DNA of 64,000 bases, taken from positions 248,001 through 312,000 of the forward strand of contig NZ_JAVCWH010000004.1 in NCBI RefSeq assembly GCF_030846195.1, given 5' to 3'. The notes under the pieces were generated by a model that saw nothing but the letters and a program-made list of their open reading frames with translations, was not told where the DNA came from and made no database searches. The position numbers and the translations under genes were made by a program. This stretch comes from Paracoccus yibinensis (GTDB taxonomy: Bacteria; Pseudomonadota; Alphaproteobacteria; Rhodobacterales; Rhodobacteraceae). Of this stretch, positions 34,829 through 44,097 are shown piece after piece (the first letter of the stretch is position 1; the number at the start of each line of letters is the position of its first letter).

Positions 34829-35797
34829 ATGGACGAGCTTCTGGAACCCCTGGTTGCCAAGGACCGCCGCGCGCTGTCGCGGGCGATCACGCTGATCGAA
34901 TCGACGCGGCCCGATCATCGCGCCCGCGCGGTGGCGCTGCTGGCGGACCTGCCCGACGGCCAGGCGCTGCGGATCGGTCTGTCGGGCACCCCCGGCGTCG
35001 GCAAGTCCACCTTCATCGAGGCCTTCGGGACCATGCTGACCGAACAGGGCCTGCGCGTGGCGGTGCTGGCGGTCGATCCCTCGTCCACGCGGTCGGGCGG
35101 GTCGATCCTGGGCGACAAGACGCGGATGGAGACGCTGTCCCGGAACCCCATGGCCTTCATCCGGCCCACGCCGTCCAATGCCCAGCTTGGCGGCGTGGCG
35201 CGCCGCACGCGAGAGGCGATCCGGCTGTGTGAGGCGGCGGGTTACGACGTGGTGCTGATCGAGACGGTGGGCGTCGGCCAATCCGAAACGCTGGTAGCCG
35301 AGATGTGCGACCTGTTCGTGCTGCTGCTGGCGCCGGCCGGGGGCGACGAATTGCAGGGCGTCAAGCGTGGCATCATGGAGATGGCCGACCTGATCCTGGT
35401 CAACAAGGCCGATGGCGAGTTGCTGGGCACCGCCCGGCGCACGGTCGCGGATTACGCGGGCGCGCTGCGCCTGTTGCGCAAGCGCCCACAGGACCCGCAA
35501 GGATTTCCCAAGGCGCTGCCGGTATCCGCTGCGACCGGCGATGGTTTGGCAAAGGCGTGGGACGACATGCAGGCCTTGGCCGAATGGCGGCGCGCGCAGG
35601 GGCATTTCGCGGCCAACCGGGCCGAACAGGCGCGGCACTGGTTTCTGGCCGATGTGCGCGCGGGCCTGCTGGCGCAGCTGGAAACGCCCGCCGCGCGGGA
35701 CCGGCTGATGCAGTTGGGCGATGCCGTGGCCCATGGTCATGCCGTTCCCGCCGAAGCCGCGCAGGACATGCTGGATTGGCTGGCGGCGCAGAAATAG
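34829..35797 (+). CDS. meaB: MeaB-type GTPase chaperone of methylmalonyl-CoA mutase
   Basis: A 322-aa G3E-family GTPase that guards cobalamin-dependent acyl-CoA mutases from inactivation and assists cofactor loading. P-loop GLSGTPGVGKST at residues about 50-61, the VDPSSTRSGGSILGDKTRM switch region, ETVGVGQSE and the NKAD guanine-specificity motif. No mutase gene is adjacent. Confidence 0.93.
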   Translation: MDELLEPLVAKDRRALSRAITLIESTRPDHRARAVALLADLPDGQALRIGLSGTPGVGKSTFIEAFGTMLTEQGLRVAVLAVDPSSTRSGGSILGDKTRMETLSRNPMAFIRPTPSNAQLGGVARRTREAIRLCEAAGYDVVLIETVGVGQSETLVAEMCDLFVLLLAPAGGDELQGVKRGIMEMADLILVNKADGELLGTARRTVADYAGALRLLRKRPQDPQGFPKALPVSAATGDGLAKAWDDMQALAEWRRAQGHFAANRAEQARHWFLADVRAGLLAQLETPAARDRLMQLGDAVAHGHAVPAEAAQDMLDWLAAQK

Positions 35798-35849
35798 ACG
35801 CCCGATTTTGCGGCCCGTGCTGCCCCGCGAATCGGGTAGGATCGAAGGC

Positions 35850-36914
35850 ATGGATAGGGTGAACGACATGCTGGACCTGCCTGATCACGATACGCTTTAT
35901 GCCGCGCTTGTGGCGCGCGACCCCGCCTGGGAAGGGCGCGCCCTGGTGGGCGTTGCCACCACCGGCATCTTCTGCCGCCTGACCTGCCCGGCCCGCAAGC
36001 CGCTTGCCAGGAACTGCCGCTGGTTCGCATCCGCGAAGGACGCGCAGGCCGCAGGCTTTCGCCCCTGCCTGCGCTGTCACCCGCTTGGCGCGACTGCCGA
36101 AGGCGATCCGCTGGTCCGCGACCTGCTGGCCCGGCTGGAGGAAACCCCGGACCGCCGCTGGTCCGAATCCGACCTGCTGGCGCTTGGACATGACCCTTCG
36201 ACCGTGCGGCGGGCCTTCAAGCGGCATTTCGGGCAAAGCTTCCTGGAGATGGCGCGCGCGGCACGGCTGCGCAGCGGCATGTCCAGCCTGGTGAAAGGAT
36301 CGGCGATGATCGAGGCGCAGCTGGACGCGGGATTCAATTCGGCGTCAGGCTTCCGGGCGGCCTTCGCGCGGCTGTTCGGCCATGCGCCGCACCAGTTGCG
36401 GCAGGGGTCGGACCTGCTGGCCGACTGGATCGACACGCCCCTGGGCGGCATGATTGCCATTGCCGACGACCAGGCGCTGCATCTTTTGGAGTTCATCGGC
36501 CGCAAGGCGCTGCCCGAAGGCCTGCGCCGCCTGTCCGCGCATGTGGACGGTCGCGTCGGCCTGGGCCGCACACCCGTCCACGACCTGACCGAGGCGCAGT
36601 TGGCGGCTTATTTCGCGGGCCGGGCGCCGCGTCTGGAGGTGCCCGTAACCCTGCACGGCACGCCTTTCCAGCAGCAGGTCTGGCGCGCGCTGCAAGCGAT
36701 CCCGGCGGGCGAGACGCGCAGCTATCTGCAATTGGCCGCCGCCATCGGGCGTCCCACGGCCATCCGCGCCGTTGCCCGCGCCAATGCCACGAACCGCATC
36801 GCCCTTGTGGTGCCCTGCCATCGGGTGATCGGCGCGGACGGCACCCTGACCGGCTATGCGGGCGGGCTGTGGCGCAAGGAAAAGCTGATCGCGATCGAGC
36901 GCGGCTATGCCTGA
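35850..36914 (+). CDS. ada: Bifunctional Ada: methylated-DNA methyltransferase and transcriptional activator
   Basis: A 354-aa adaptive-response protein. The N-terminal AdaA zinc domain holds Cys42, Cys46, Cys73 and Cys76; Cys42 (GIFCRLTC) is the methylphosphotriester acceptor. An AraC-type helix-turn-helix follows (about residues 95-190). The C-terminal O6-methylguanine methyltransferase domain carries the acceptor Cys in VPCHRVIG. The start at 35850 has a weak RBS; Met7 is an alternative. No alkA or alkB is adjacent. Confidence 0.92.
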   Translation: MDRVNDMLDLPDHDTLYAALVARDPAWEGRALVGVATTGIFCRLTCPARKPLARNCRWFASAKDAQAAGFRPCLRCHPLGATAEGDPLVRDLLARLEETPDRRWSESDLLALGHDPSTVRRAFKRHFGQSFLEMARAARLRSGMSSLVKGSAMIEAQLDAGFNSASGFRAAFARLFGHAPHQLRQGSDLLADWIDTPLGGMIAIADDQALHLLEFIGRKALPEGLRRLSAHVDGRVGLGRTPVHDLTEAQLAAYFAGRAPRLEVPVTLHGTPFQQQVWRALQAIPAGETRSYLQLAAAIGRPTAIRAVARANATNRIALVVPCHRVIGADGTLTGYAGGLWRKEKLIAIERGYA

Positions 36915-36930
36915 TTGCGTCCCGCGAGCG

Positions 36931-36978
36931 CCGGGGGCGCTTCGCCCCCCGGACCCCCCGAGGATATTTGAACCAAGG
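36931..36978 (+). repeat. Dispersed GGATATTT intergenic element, copy 4, with hairpin
   Basis: Hairpin CCGGGGGCG / CGCCCCCCGG (36931-36952), then ACCCCCCGAGGATATTTGAA. Located 17 bp after the ada stop and likely acting as its terminator. Confidence 0.7.
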
Positions 36979-37004
36979 CAAAACGGCAGGGGGGTGATTC
37001 CGGC

Positions 37005-37033
37005 TTGACGGCCCGCGCGGCTTCCATTAGGGA
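37005..37033 (+). promoter_or_regulatory. Predicted sigma-70 promoter of rpmB
   Basis: TTGACG (37005-37010), a 17-bp spacer, then TAGGGA (37028-37033), about 100 bp upstream of rpmB. A leader hairpin GGGCGC/GCGCCC (37051-37071) follows, with CTTTCACTTT after it. Confidence 0.5.
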
Positions 37034-37135
37034 CGCGCAAACGGAATTCCGGGCGCTGCCTCGCGGCGCCCTTTCACTTTGGGCCGGAACCCCCTGCCGG
37101 GACCGCCCGCATAGCAAAGACGAAGGATCAACACC

Positions 37136-37426
37136 ATGTCGCGCGTCTGCGAACTGACCGGCAAAGGCCCGATGACCGGCAACAATGTGAGCCACGCCAA
37201 CAACAAGACCCGTCGCCGGTTCCTGCCGAACCTGAACGAGGTCACGCTGATGTCCGACGCCCTGGGCCGCAGCTATTCGCTGCGCATTTCGGCCGCGGCG
37301 CTGCGTTCGGTCGATCACCGGGGCGGCCTGGACGCCTTCCTGGCCAAGGCGAAGGATGCCGAACTGTCGGACCGTGCCCTGAAGATCAAGCGCGAGATCG
37401 CCAAGGCCGACGCGCCCCAGGCCTGA
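37136..37426 (+). CDS. rpmB: 50S ribosomal protein L28
   Basis: A 96-aa ribosomal protein beginning [20 protein letters not shown], the L28 signature, with [11 protein letters not shown] following. Length is normal for alphaproteobacteria. Monocistronic: a predicted promoter lies about 100 bp upstream and a clear terminator 26 bp downstream. RBS ACGAAGGA. Confidence 0.97.
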   Translation: MSRVCELTGKGPMTGNNVSHANNKTRRRFLPNLNEVTLMSDALGRSYSLRISAAALRSVDHRGGLDAFLAKAKDAELSDRALKIKREIAKADAPQA

Positions 37427-37451
37427 TCCAGCCGATTGACTGCGGCATTAT

Positions 37452-37480
37452 GCCCCGTCGTTTCCACGGCGGGGCTTTTG
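37452..37480 (+). terminator. Rho-independent terminator after rpmB
   Basis: Stem GCCCCGTCG / CGGCGGGGC (9 bp with one T-G pair, 6-nt loop) followed by TTTTG. Confidence 0.85.
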
Positions 37481-37523
37481 CATGTCGGTTGCCTTCGTCC
37501 GCCGCTTGGCTGATGGTCCCCCC

Positions 37524-37874
37524 ATGCGACACCCGGTCCATCTTGCGCTGATTCTGTGCCTTGCCATCACCGGCATCGGCCTGGGCGGGGCGCGCGGCAC
37601 CGTTATCCCCGCCGAACAGGTCGTGCTTTGCACCGGCCATGGCGTCGTGGTCGTCGATCACCCGGATGCGCCCCGATCCCTGCAGATCTGCCCGGACATG
37701 GCCTTGGCCCTGCTGGCCGCGCTGCAAGATGCGCCCTTGGATGGACCTGTCATCCGCGGCTTCGGCACGCTGGCGCGCTCCGTGTCGGCCTTGCCCCTGC
37801 GGGACCAGCAATCCCCCCGGCCCGCGGCGCGCGATCCTCCTCGGTCACGGTTTTCCGCAATCAGAACCGTTTGA
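37524..37874 (+). CDS. Small exported protein upstream of the copper chaperone
   Basis: A 116-aa protein with a signal peptide (MRHPVHLALILCLAITGIGL) and a VVLCTGHGVVVVDHPD...ICPDMA segment with two cysteines. This recalls DUF2946-like small proteins found beside PCuAC genes, although the usual second CPxC is CPDM here. An ATG at 37482 would add 14 residues before the signal peptide. Positioned 17 bp before the PCuAC gene, so a shared copper-related role is likely but unproven. Confidence 0.6.
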   Translation: MRHPVHLALILCLAITGIGLGGARGTVIPAEQVVLCTGHGVVVVDHPDAPRSLQICPDMALALLAALQDAPLDGPVIRGFGTLARSVSALPLRDQQSPRPAARDPPRSRFSAIRTV

Positions 37875-37891
37875 CACGAAGGACAACACAG

Positions 37892-38347
37892 ATGATCCGC
37901 ATGACCCTGGCCGCCCTGGCGGTCCTTTCCCCCGCAGCCGCGCTTGCCGATGACGGGCTGATGATCCGCGACGCCTATGTGCGCAGCACCAATCCCAAGA
38001 CCGCCGCCGCCTTCATGGTGGTGGAAAACCAACAGGATGCCGAATGCCGCCTGACGGGCGTGTCGTCGGACGCGGCCGAAGTGGTCGAATTGCATACCCA
38101 TGCCGAGGTGGACGGCGTGATGAAGATGCAGAAGGTCGAGGGCGGCATCGCCATCCCGGCCGGGTCCGAACATGCCCTGGCGCGGGGCGGCGACCATGTG
38201 ATGCTGATGGGGCTGACCAAGCCTCTGGCCGAAGGTGACACCGTCGCCCTGACGCTGGATTTCGGAGACTGCGGCACCCATCCGGTCGAGGCGGTGCTGG
38301 ACAACGACCGTGCCGAGGAAAGCCACGGAGGCCATCAGGGCCACTAG
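37892..38347 (+). CDS. Periplasmic copper chaperone PCuAC family
   Basis: A 151-aa exported protein (signal peptide residues 1-20). PCuAC proteins deliver Cu(I) to the CuA centre of cytochrome oxidase. Copper-binding His and Met residues appear in ELHTHAEVDGVMKMQ and GDHVMLMGL; a His-rich tail (ESHGGHQGH) adds further ligands. RBS AAGGACAACACAG. Its TAG stop shares CTAG with the convergent esterase gene. Confidence 0.9.
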   Translation: MIRMTLAALAVLSPAAALADDGLMIRDAYVRSTNPKTAAAFMVVENQQDAECRLTGVSSDAAEVVELHTHAEVDGVMKMQKVEGGIAIPAGSEHALARGGDHVMLMGLTKPLAEGDTVALTLDFGDCGTHPVEAVLDNDRAEESHGGHQGH

Positions 38348-38973
38348 CCCGCCAGCATTTCCCGGACCTTCGGTCCAAGCGCGGCCGTCATCAGCCGGAC
38401 GCCAGCGGCGTTCGGATGGATGCCGTCAGCCAGCAGATAGTCGCGGTGCCGAACCTTGGGCAGGGCGGCAAGCGGGGCGTAAAGGCTGGGCAGCAGCACC
38501 GCGTCGTGACGGGCGGCCAGGCGCGGCCAGATGGCGCGCCAGGCCTGTCTCCAGCGGGCTTCGCCTGGAATGGGGTTCAGCCCGACCAGCAGCAGGGGGC
38601 GGCCGTCCGCCCCGGCCTGGGTCAGGATTGCGTCCAGGTTCGCCTCGGCCCGAGCGGCGGACCAGCCCAGCAGCATGTCGTTGCCGCCAAGCTCCACCAT
38701 GACGGCATCGGGACGGTGGCGGCGCAGCGAAAATCCGATGCGCACCCGCCCGCCATAAGTCGTTTCGCCCGACAATGCCGCCGGGATGATCGTGGCGGGC
38801 GTTTCGTCGCGGTCAAGCCAGGCCTGCAACTGGGGCACCATCCCCTGATCCTGCGCCAGGCCATAGCCTGCGAACAGGCTGTCCCCGAAGGCCAGCACGC
38901 GGGGTCGCGGCGGGGCAGCCCCAGCCAGGGCAATCGCGCCTGCCCCGGCCAGGACGCCCCGCCGCCCGATCAT
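38344..38973 (-). CDS. tesA: Arylesterase / lysophospholipase TesA-like (SGNH hydrolase)
   Basis: A 209-aa exported SGNH hydrolase. A twin-Arg-like n-region ([18 protein letters not shown]) suggests a Tat or Sec signal. Block [13 protein letters not shown] has the nucleophile Ser, block III is [10 protein letters not shown], and block V is DGIHPN. TesA-like enzymes hydrolyse acyl-CoA and aryl esters. The start overlaps the copA stop (ATGA), so it is co-translated with the copper ATPase, with no obvious functional link. Confidence 0.88.
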   Translation of the reverse strand: MIGRRGVLAGAGAIALAGAAPPRPRVLAFGDSLFAGYGLAQDQGMVPQLQAWLDRDETPATIIPAALSGETTYGGRVRIGFSLRRHRPDAVMVELGGNDMLLGWSAARAEANLDAILTQAGADGRPLLLVGLNPIPGEARWRQAWRAIWPRLAARHDAVLLPSLYAPLAALPKVRHRDYLLADGIHPNAAGVRLMTAALGPKVREMLAG

Positions 38974-41213
38974 CGCACGCCCCGCAGGCGCAGGGCGTTG
39001 CCCACCACGCAGACCGAAGACAGCGCCATGGCCCCGGCCCCCAGCATGGGCGACAGTTGCGGCCCGCCGAAGGGCACCAGCACGCCCATGGCGATGGGGA
39101 TCAGCGCGGTGTTATAGGCGAAGGCCCAGAACAGGTTCTGGCGGATGTTGCGCATGACCGCTCTCGACAGGCGGATGGCGCGCGGCACCCCTGCCAGATC
39201 GCCGGACATCAGCACCAGATCAGCTGATTCGATCGCGATGCTGGTGCCGGTGCCGATGGCGATGCCGGTTTCCGCAGCCGCAAGCGCCGGGGCATCGTTG
39301 ATCCCGTCGCCCACGAAGACGGAACCTGCGCCCATGTCGCGGATCGCCTCCAGCTTGTCGCCGGGCATCAGGCTTGCCCGCACGTCGTCGATCCCCAGCC
39401 GCCGGGCCACGGCGCCCGCAGTGCCCGGAACGTCGCCGGACAGCATCGCCGTCTTAAGGCCCATGCCGTGCAGGGCCGCGATCAGGTCGGGCGCGTTGTC
39501 GCGAATGGGGTCGGCCAGGGCGAAGCTGGCGACATGGCGGCCATCGACGGCCAGATGGACCGGGGTCGCGCCTTGCGCCGCGGCTTCCTCGGCCGCCGTG
39601 CGAAGGGCGGGGGCAGGGGAGATCCCGGCGTCGGACAGGGCGGGCAGGTTGCCGATCAGCAACCGGCGCCCCTCGACCACGCCCGACAGGCCGCGCCCGG
39701 CTGTGGCCTGGATGTCGCTTGCCGGGGGCAGGTCCAGCCCGCGTGCGGCCGCACCGGCGACGATGGCCGCGCCAAGGGGATGTTCAGACCGCGCCTCGGC
39801 GGCGCCGGCAAGGCGCAGGGCCTCGTTCTCGGCAATGCCGTCGGTCTGGATCGCGACCAGTTCCGGGCGCCCGCGCGTTAGGGTGCCGGTCTTGTCGAAG
39901 GCGATCAGCCGGGCGTTCGACAGGCGCTGCAGGGCCTCGCCCCGCCGGAACAGCACGCCCAGTTGCGCGCCGCGCCCGGTGCCGACCATGATGGACACCG
40001 GCACGGCCAGCCCCATCGCACAGGGGCAGGCGATGATCAGCACGGCAACCCCCGCGACAACCGCATGGGCCAGGTCGGGGCCGAAGACCAGCCACAGTGC
40101 GAAGGTCAGCGCCGCCAGCCCGATCACCACGGGCACGAAGACGCGGGTGATGCGATCCACCAGGGCCTGCACCGGCAGCCGGGCGTTCTGCGCGCCCTCG
40201 ACCATCGCGACGATCCGCGACAGCGTGGTTTCCGCGCCCGTGGCGGTCACGCGATAGGTCAGCGCGGCGGTGCCGTTCACCGTGCCGCCCGTCACCGGGT
40301 CGCCGGGGGATTTCTCGACGGGCAGGGGCTCGCCGGTCAGCATGGATTCGTCCACATGACCCCGGCCTTCGGTGACGACGCCGTCGACGGCCACCCGTTC
40401 GCCGGGCGCCAGCAGCACCAGATCGCCCGGCCACAGATCGGCCACGGCCACGGGGACAGGCTTGCCGTCGCGCAGGATGGTCGCACGATCCGGGGCCAGT
40501 TCGATCAGCGCGCGAATCGCGGCGCCGGCCTGGCCCTTGGCCCGGGCTTCCAGCCAGCGGCCCATCAGGATCAGGGTGACGATGACCGCCGCAGCTTCGA
40601 AATAGACATGGCGGGACGCGGGCGGGATCACACCGGGGGCCAGCACCACTGCCGCCGAGAACAGGAACGCCGCCCCGGAGCCAAGCGCGACAAGGCTGTT
40701 CATCTCGGGTCCGCCGCGCAGCAGGGCGGGAATGCCGGTGGTGAAGAACCGCCGCCCCGGCCCGGCCAGGACAAGCGCCGTCAGGACCATCTGCATCCAG
40801 TTCAGCGGCGCGGTGCCGACCTGCGCGTGCAGCCAGTGGTGAAAGGCGGGAACCAGATGGCCGCCCATTTCCGCCGCAAAGACCGGCAGGGTCAGGACAA
40901 GCGCCGTCAGGAAGGCGCGCTTCAGGGTCGCGGCCTCGTCGGTCCTGGTGACCGGAGCGGCGTCCTGGGGAACGGTCGCCGGATAGCCCAGCCTGGTCAC
41001 GACCTCGGCCAGGTCGGCGGGGGACAGGGTGGCGGCGTGGCGGATGCTTGCAGTTCCTGCCAGCAGGTTGACCTGCGCGTCCGCGACGCCGGGACGGGCT
41101 GACAGGGCACGCGCGACGCGGCCGGAACAGGCGGCGCAACTCATGCCTTCGACGGACAGGCGGGTGGTGATCAGGTCGCCCGGAACGGGCAGGTCAGATG
41201 ATTGAACGGTCAT
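38970..41213 (-). CDS. copA: Copper-exporting P1B-type ATPase CopA
   Basis: A 747-aa heavy-metal ATPase. One N-terminal metal-binding domain (GMSCAACSG, Cys26 and Cys29), eight membrane helices with the CPC ion site ([13 protein letters not shown]), TGE in the actuator domain, the phosphorylated Asp in DKTGT, the SEHPLG motif and [11 protein letters not shown]. It exports Cu(I) from the cytoplasm. The start at 41213 has RBS AGGAAA; a start 27 bp upstream is less likely. That RBS lies within the 3' arm of a 10-bp inverted repeat. Confidence 0.93.
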   Translation of the reverse strand: MTVQSSDLPVPGDLITTRLSVEGMSCAACSGRVARALSARPGVADAQVNLLAGTASIRHAATLSPADLAEVVTRLGYPATVPQDAAPVTRTDEAATLKRAFLTALVLTLPVFAAEMGGHLVPAFHHWLHAQVGTAPLNWMQMVLTALVLAGPGRRFFTTGIPALLRGGPEMNSLVALGSGAAFLFSAAVVLAPGVIPPASRHVYFEAAAVIVTLILMGRWLEARAKGQAGAAIRALIELAPDRATILRDGKPVPVAVADLWPGDLVLLAPGERVAVDGVVTEGRGHVDESMLTGEPLPVEKSPGDPVTGGTVNGTAALTYRVTATGAETTLSRIVAMVEGAQNARLPVQALVDRITRVFVPVVIGLAALTFALWLVFGPDLAHAVVAGVAVLIIACPCAMGLAVPVSIMVGTGRGAQLGVLFRRGEALQRLSNARLIAFDKTGTLTRGRPELVAIQTDGIAENEALRLAGAAEARSEHPLGAAIVAGAAARGLDLPPASDIQATAGRGLSGVVEGRRLLIGNLPALSDAGISPAPALRTAAEEAAAQGATPVHLAVDGRHVASFALADPIRDNAPDLIAALHGMGLKTAMLSGDVPGTAGAVARRLGIDDVRASLMPGDKLEAIRDMGAGSVFVGDGINDAPALAAAETGIAIGTGTSIAIESADLVLMSGDLAGVPRAIRLSRAVMRNIRQNLFWAFAYNTALIPIAMGVLVPFGGPQLSPMLGAGAMALSSVCVVGNALRLRGVR

Positions 41214-41220
41214 GATGCTT

Positions 41221-41258
41221 GTTTCCTGAATTCGTGCCAAGGGACGGGTTCAGGAAAC
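41221..41258 (-). promoter_or_regulatory. Hairpin pairing the copA ribosome binding site
   Basis: On the copA mRNA strand, GTTTCCTGAA and TTCAGGAAAC form a perfect 10-bp stem with an 18-nt loop. The 3' arm contains the Shine-Dalgarno AGGAAA, and the stem ends 7 nt before the AUG. Formation would hide the RBS. Confidence 0.5.
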
Positions 41259-41610
41259 GGGGCGGCGCCTGGGGGCGCAGGGGCGCCCGGCGGGGGAACT
41301 GCGCGGCGATCAGCGCGCGCGGATCACGGCGCGGGGCGCAAAGGGGGCGTGCCAGGCCTGGGCGCGCATCCTGGTGGCAGCGGCAGGCCCGATCGCCCCG
41401 ACCCCTGCACAGATGCGCGGGCCGCCGCGGCGGGCGGCGCTTCGCATGGCAGCAGGGGGGGCGCACGGAAACCATATCCAGCAGATGTGTGCCAGAAGGA
41501 TCGGGGTCAAGGGCTATTTCCCGCCGAAACGCCGTCGTGAGTTGCAACAAGGGGCCGTCCCTTGCTATGGCGGGGCGAGAGCAGAAGAACACCAGACCCA
41601 CAGGATCACC
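41259..41610. other. Divergent intergenic region copA / L,D-transpeptidase
   Basis: About 350 bp without a convincing gene on either strand. It is very GC-rich, with GGCGCC-containing inverted repeats near 41265-41290. No clear CueR palindrome was found by eye. A 66-codon minus-strand frame with a TTG start (41310-41510) is not supported. Confidence 0.45.
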
Positions 41611-42183
41611 ATGAATCGCCGTGAGATGATGTCGCTGGCGGTGCCGCTGATGGCCGCCGCCTATTTCGCCCCCTCGCTGGCCTTCTCGCAGGAAGCCGCC
41701 CCACAACAGGCCCGCGATCCCTATGCCCCGACCGAAGTCGCCATCCGCGAGGATTTCGAGGTCGGCAGCATCGTCGTGGTCAGCAAGGACTTCTTCCTTT
41801 ACCATGTCATCGCACCGGGCCGGGCCGTTCGTTACGGTGTGGCCGTGGGCACGGCCGAACTGGTCTGGAAGGGCCGCGCGACCGTGGGCCGCAAGGTCGA
41901 ATGGCCGTCCTGGACGCCCACGCCGGACATGATCAAGCGCAAGCCCCAGCAATACGCAAAATGGGCCAACGGGATGCCCGGCGGTCCGCAGAACCCGCTG
42001 GGGGCACGGGCGCTGTATCTTTACAACGACAAGGGCCAGGACACCGCGATCCGCATCCACGGCACGACCGAGCCGGGATCCATCGGCCGCGCCGTATCGA
42101 ACGGCTGCCTGCGGATGCGCAACGAGGCGGTGATGGCCTTGTATGACCAGGTGCCCGTCGGAACGCCCGTCTACGTCTATTGA
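41611..42183 (+). CDS. L,D-transpeptidase (YkuD family)
   Basis: A 190-aa exported enzyme (signal peptide residues 1-26, FSQ-E region) that makes 3-3 peptidoglycan cross-links or anchors proteins to peptidoglycan. The YkuD catalytic motif is seen as IHGTTEPGSIG...VSNGCLRM with the nucleophile Cys. The preceding GMPGGPQNPLGARALYLY is typical. RBS CACAGGATC. mnmH starts 1 bp after the stop. Confidence 0.92.
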   Translation: MNRREMMSLAVPLMAAAYFAPSLAFSQEAAPQQARDPYAPTEVAIREDFEVGSIVVVSKDFFLYHVIAPGRAVRYGVAVGTAELVWKGRATVGRKVEWPSWTPTPDMIKRKPQQYAKWANGMPGGPQNPLGARALYLYNDKGQDTAIRIHGTTEPGSIGRAVSNGCLRMRNEAVMALYDQVPVGTPVYVY

Positions 42184-42184
42184 T

Positions 42185-43234
42185 GTGCCCCTGAGACTGA
42201 CACAGGTTGCGGACCCTGCCATGGCTGGGTTCGACGACATCATCGATGTGCGGTCGCCCGCCGAGTTTGCCGAGGATCACCTGCCCGGCGCGATCAACCT
42301 GCCCGTGCTGGACGATGCCGAACGGGCGCGCGTCGGAACCATCTACAAGCAGGTTTCCCCCTTCGATGCCCGCAAGATCGGCGGCGCCCTGGTGGCTGCC
42401 AATGCGGCGCGCCATATCGCCGGGCCTTTGGCCGACCGCGACGGAAGCTGGCGGGGGCTTGTCTATTGCTGGCGCGGCGGGCAGCGGTCGGGCAGCTTCA
42501 CGACCATCCTGTCGCAGATCGGCTGGCGGGTGGACCGGATCGACGGCGGCTACAAGGCTTGGCGCGCGCTGGTGGTGGACCGGGTGCAGAACCAGCCCGT
42601 CGCCGCGCCCGTGATCGTGCTGGACGGCAATACCGGCAGCGCCAAGACGGCAATCCTGGGGCGGCTGGCCGCGCGCGGCTGGCAGGTGATCGACCTGGAG
42701 GGCCTCGCCAACCATCGCGGCAGCCTGTTCGGCGGCCACCCCGAGGGCCAGCCCAGCCAGAAGCTGTTCGAAGGGCGGCTGGCCCTGTCGCTGGAAGCCC
42801 TGGATCCCGCCCGCCCAGTCCTGGTCGAGGCCGAAAGCAGCCGCATCGGTCGCGTGACGGTGCCCAAGGCCATGTGGCAGGCGATCTGCGCCGCACCCCG
42901 GCTGCGGCTGGAGGTGCCGGTCGCCGCCCGTGCGGCCTATACCGCAGGCGCCTATGAGGACATGGTGGAGGACCCCGCCCGGGTCGAGGCGATCGTGGCC
43001 GCGCTGTCGCCGCTGCATCCCGCAGAGCGGATCGAGGCCTGGCAGGCTGCGGTCGCGGCGCGCGATTGGCGCGGCCTGGCCGAGGGGCTGCTGCGCGACC
43101 ATTACGACCCGCGCTATCTAAAGCACCGGCTGCGCTATGCCGAGCGTGAACAGGCGGTCGTCACGCTGGACGACCTGCATGACCTGGAGGCAGCGGCGGG
43201 ACAGGTCGAGGCGGCACTGGCGCGCCTGGCCTGA
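42185..43234 (+). CDS. mnmH: tRNA 2-selenouridine synthase
   Basis: A 349-aa enzyme (SelU/MnmH) replacing sulfur by selenium, via a geranylated intermediate, at the wobble 2-thiouridine of tRNAs. The N-terminal rhodanese domain has catalytic Cys95 in YCWRGGQRS; the C-terminal domain has a P-loop-like LDGNTGSAKTA. The GTG start at 42185 follows the upstream stop by one base; an ATG at 42143 would overlap that gene. Use of selenium by this organism is implied but selD is not in the window. Confidence 0.9.
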   Translation: MPLRLTQVADPAMAGFDDIIDVRSPAEFAEDHLPGAINLPVLDDAERARVGTIYKQVSPFDARKIGGALVAANAARHIAGPLADRDGSWRGLVYCWRGGQRSGSFTTILSQIGWRVDRIDGGYKAWRALVVDRVQNQPVAAPVIVLDGNTGSAKTAILGRLAARGWQVIDLEGLANHRGSLFGGHPEGQPSQKLFEGRLALSLEALDPARPVLVEAESSRIGRVTVPKAMWQAICAAPRLRLEVPVAARAAYTAGAYEDMVEDPARVEAIVAALSPLHPAERIEAWQAAVAARDWRGLAEGLLRDHYDPRYLKHRLRYAEREQAVVTLDDLHDLEAAAGQVEAALARLA

Positions 43235-43261
43235 AGCCCCTGCACCGGTGGCGGAGACAGG

Positions 43262-43296
43262 AGCCTCCGGCGGGGATATTTGGGTGAAGAAGAAGC
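43262..43296 (+). repeat. Dispersed GGATATTT intergenic element, copy 5
   Basis: GGATATTTGGGTGAAGAAGA at 43274-43293, preceded by AGCCTCCGGCGG. It fills the gap between convergent mnmH and punA. Confidence 0.7.
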
Positions 43297-44097
43297 TTAG
43301 GCGTTGCGCAGGAAACGGCGGAGGATGCGTTCCAGCTTGGCGGCGCCCAGGGGGGCCATGGCCTTGGTGTGGTCGTGGCTGATCGATTCGTCCGACAGAC
43401 CCGCGCCCATGTTGGTGACGACCGAGATGGCCGCACAGCGGATGCCCAGGAAGCGGGCCAGGATGATTTCCGGCACCGTGGACATGCCGACGGCGTCGGC
43501 ACCAAGGATTTTGGCCGCGCGGATTTCGGCGGGGGTTTCGAAGCTGGGGCCCGAGAACCAGCAATAGACGCCCTGGGGCAGGGCGATCCCCTCGGCAACG
43601 GCGGCGGCGGACAGGGCTGCACGCATGGCGCTATCATGGGCGTCGGTCATGGGCACGAAGCGGGCGTCGGTCACCTCTCCGATCAGCGGGTTGGTTCCTG
43701 CGAAGGCGATGTGGTCGTTCAGCATCATCAGGTCGCCGGGCGGGATGTCGGGGCGCAGCGATCCGGCGGCATTGGTCAGGATCAGTTTGCGGGTGCCCAG
43801 GGCCGCCAGCACCTCCAGCGGCAGGCGCATGGCATCGGCACGGCCCGATTCGTAGTAATGCGACCGCCCGCCGAACACGGCGACGCGGCGGCCTTCCAGC
43901 TGGCCGATCACCAGCTGCGGCACATGGCCCGACACGCCCGCATGGGGAAAGCCCGGCAGGTCGTCATAGGGGATCGCCACGCCATCTACGGTGCCCGACA
44001 GGTGCCCCAGGCCGGATCCCAGGATCAGCCCATATTCCGGGGCGGCATCGCCCGCGCGGGCGCGGATGATGCGGGCAAGCTCAACGCTCTTTGACAT
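43297..44097 (-). CDS. punA: Purine nucleoside phosphorylase
   Basis: A 266-aa trimeric-type (PNP/MTAP family) phosphorylase splitting purine nucleosides to base and ribose-1-phosphate. Motifs: GLILGSGLGHL, GRSHYYE, TNAAGSL, SGPSFETPAEIRA and GMSTVPEIILA. The start with RBS GGGAGGAGA overlaps the upstream permease gene end by 17 bp. It is last in the BMP nucleoside transporter operon, which fits uptake followed by cleavage. Confidence 0.93.
   Translation of the reverse strand: MSKSVELARIIRARAGDAAPEYGLILGSGLGHLSGTVDGVAIPYDDLPGFPHAGVSGHVPQLVIGQLEGRRVAVFGGRSHYYESGRADAMRLPLEVLAALGTRKLILTNAAGSLRPDIPPGDLMMLNDHIAFAGTNPLIGEVTDARFVPMTDAHDSAMRAALSAAAVAEGIALPQGVYCWFSGPSFETPAEIRAAKILGADAVGMSTVPEIILARFLGIRCAAISVVTNMGAGLSDESISHDHTKAMAPLGAAKLERILRRFLRNA

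Noticed and set aside
41202-41540. Plus-strand 112-codon frame upstream of the L,D-transpeptidase, and a 66-codon minus-strand TTG frame (41310-41510)
   Set aside because: Compositionally GC-driven, no RBS, no recognisable domain.
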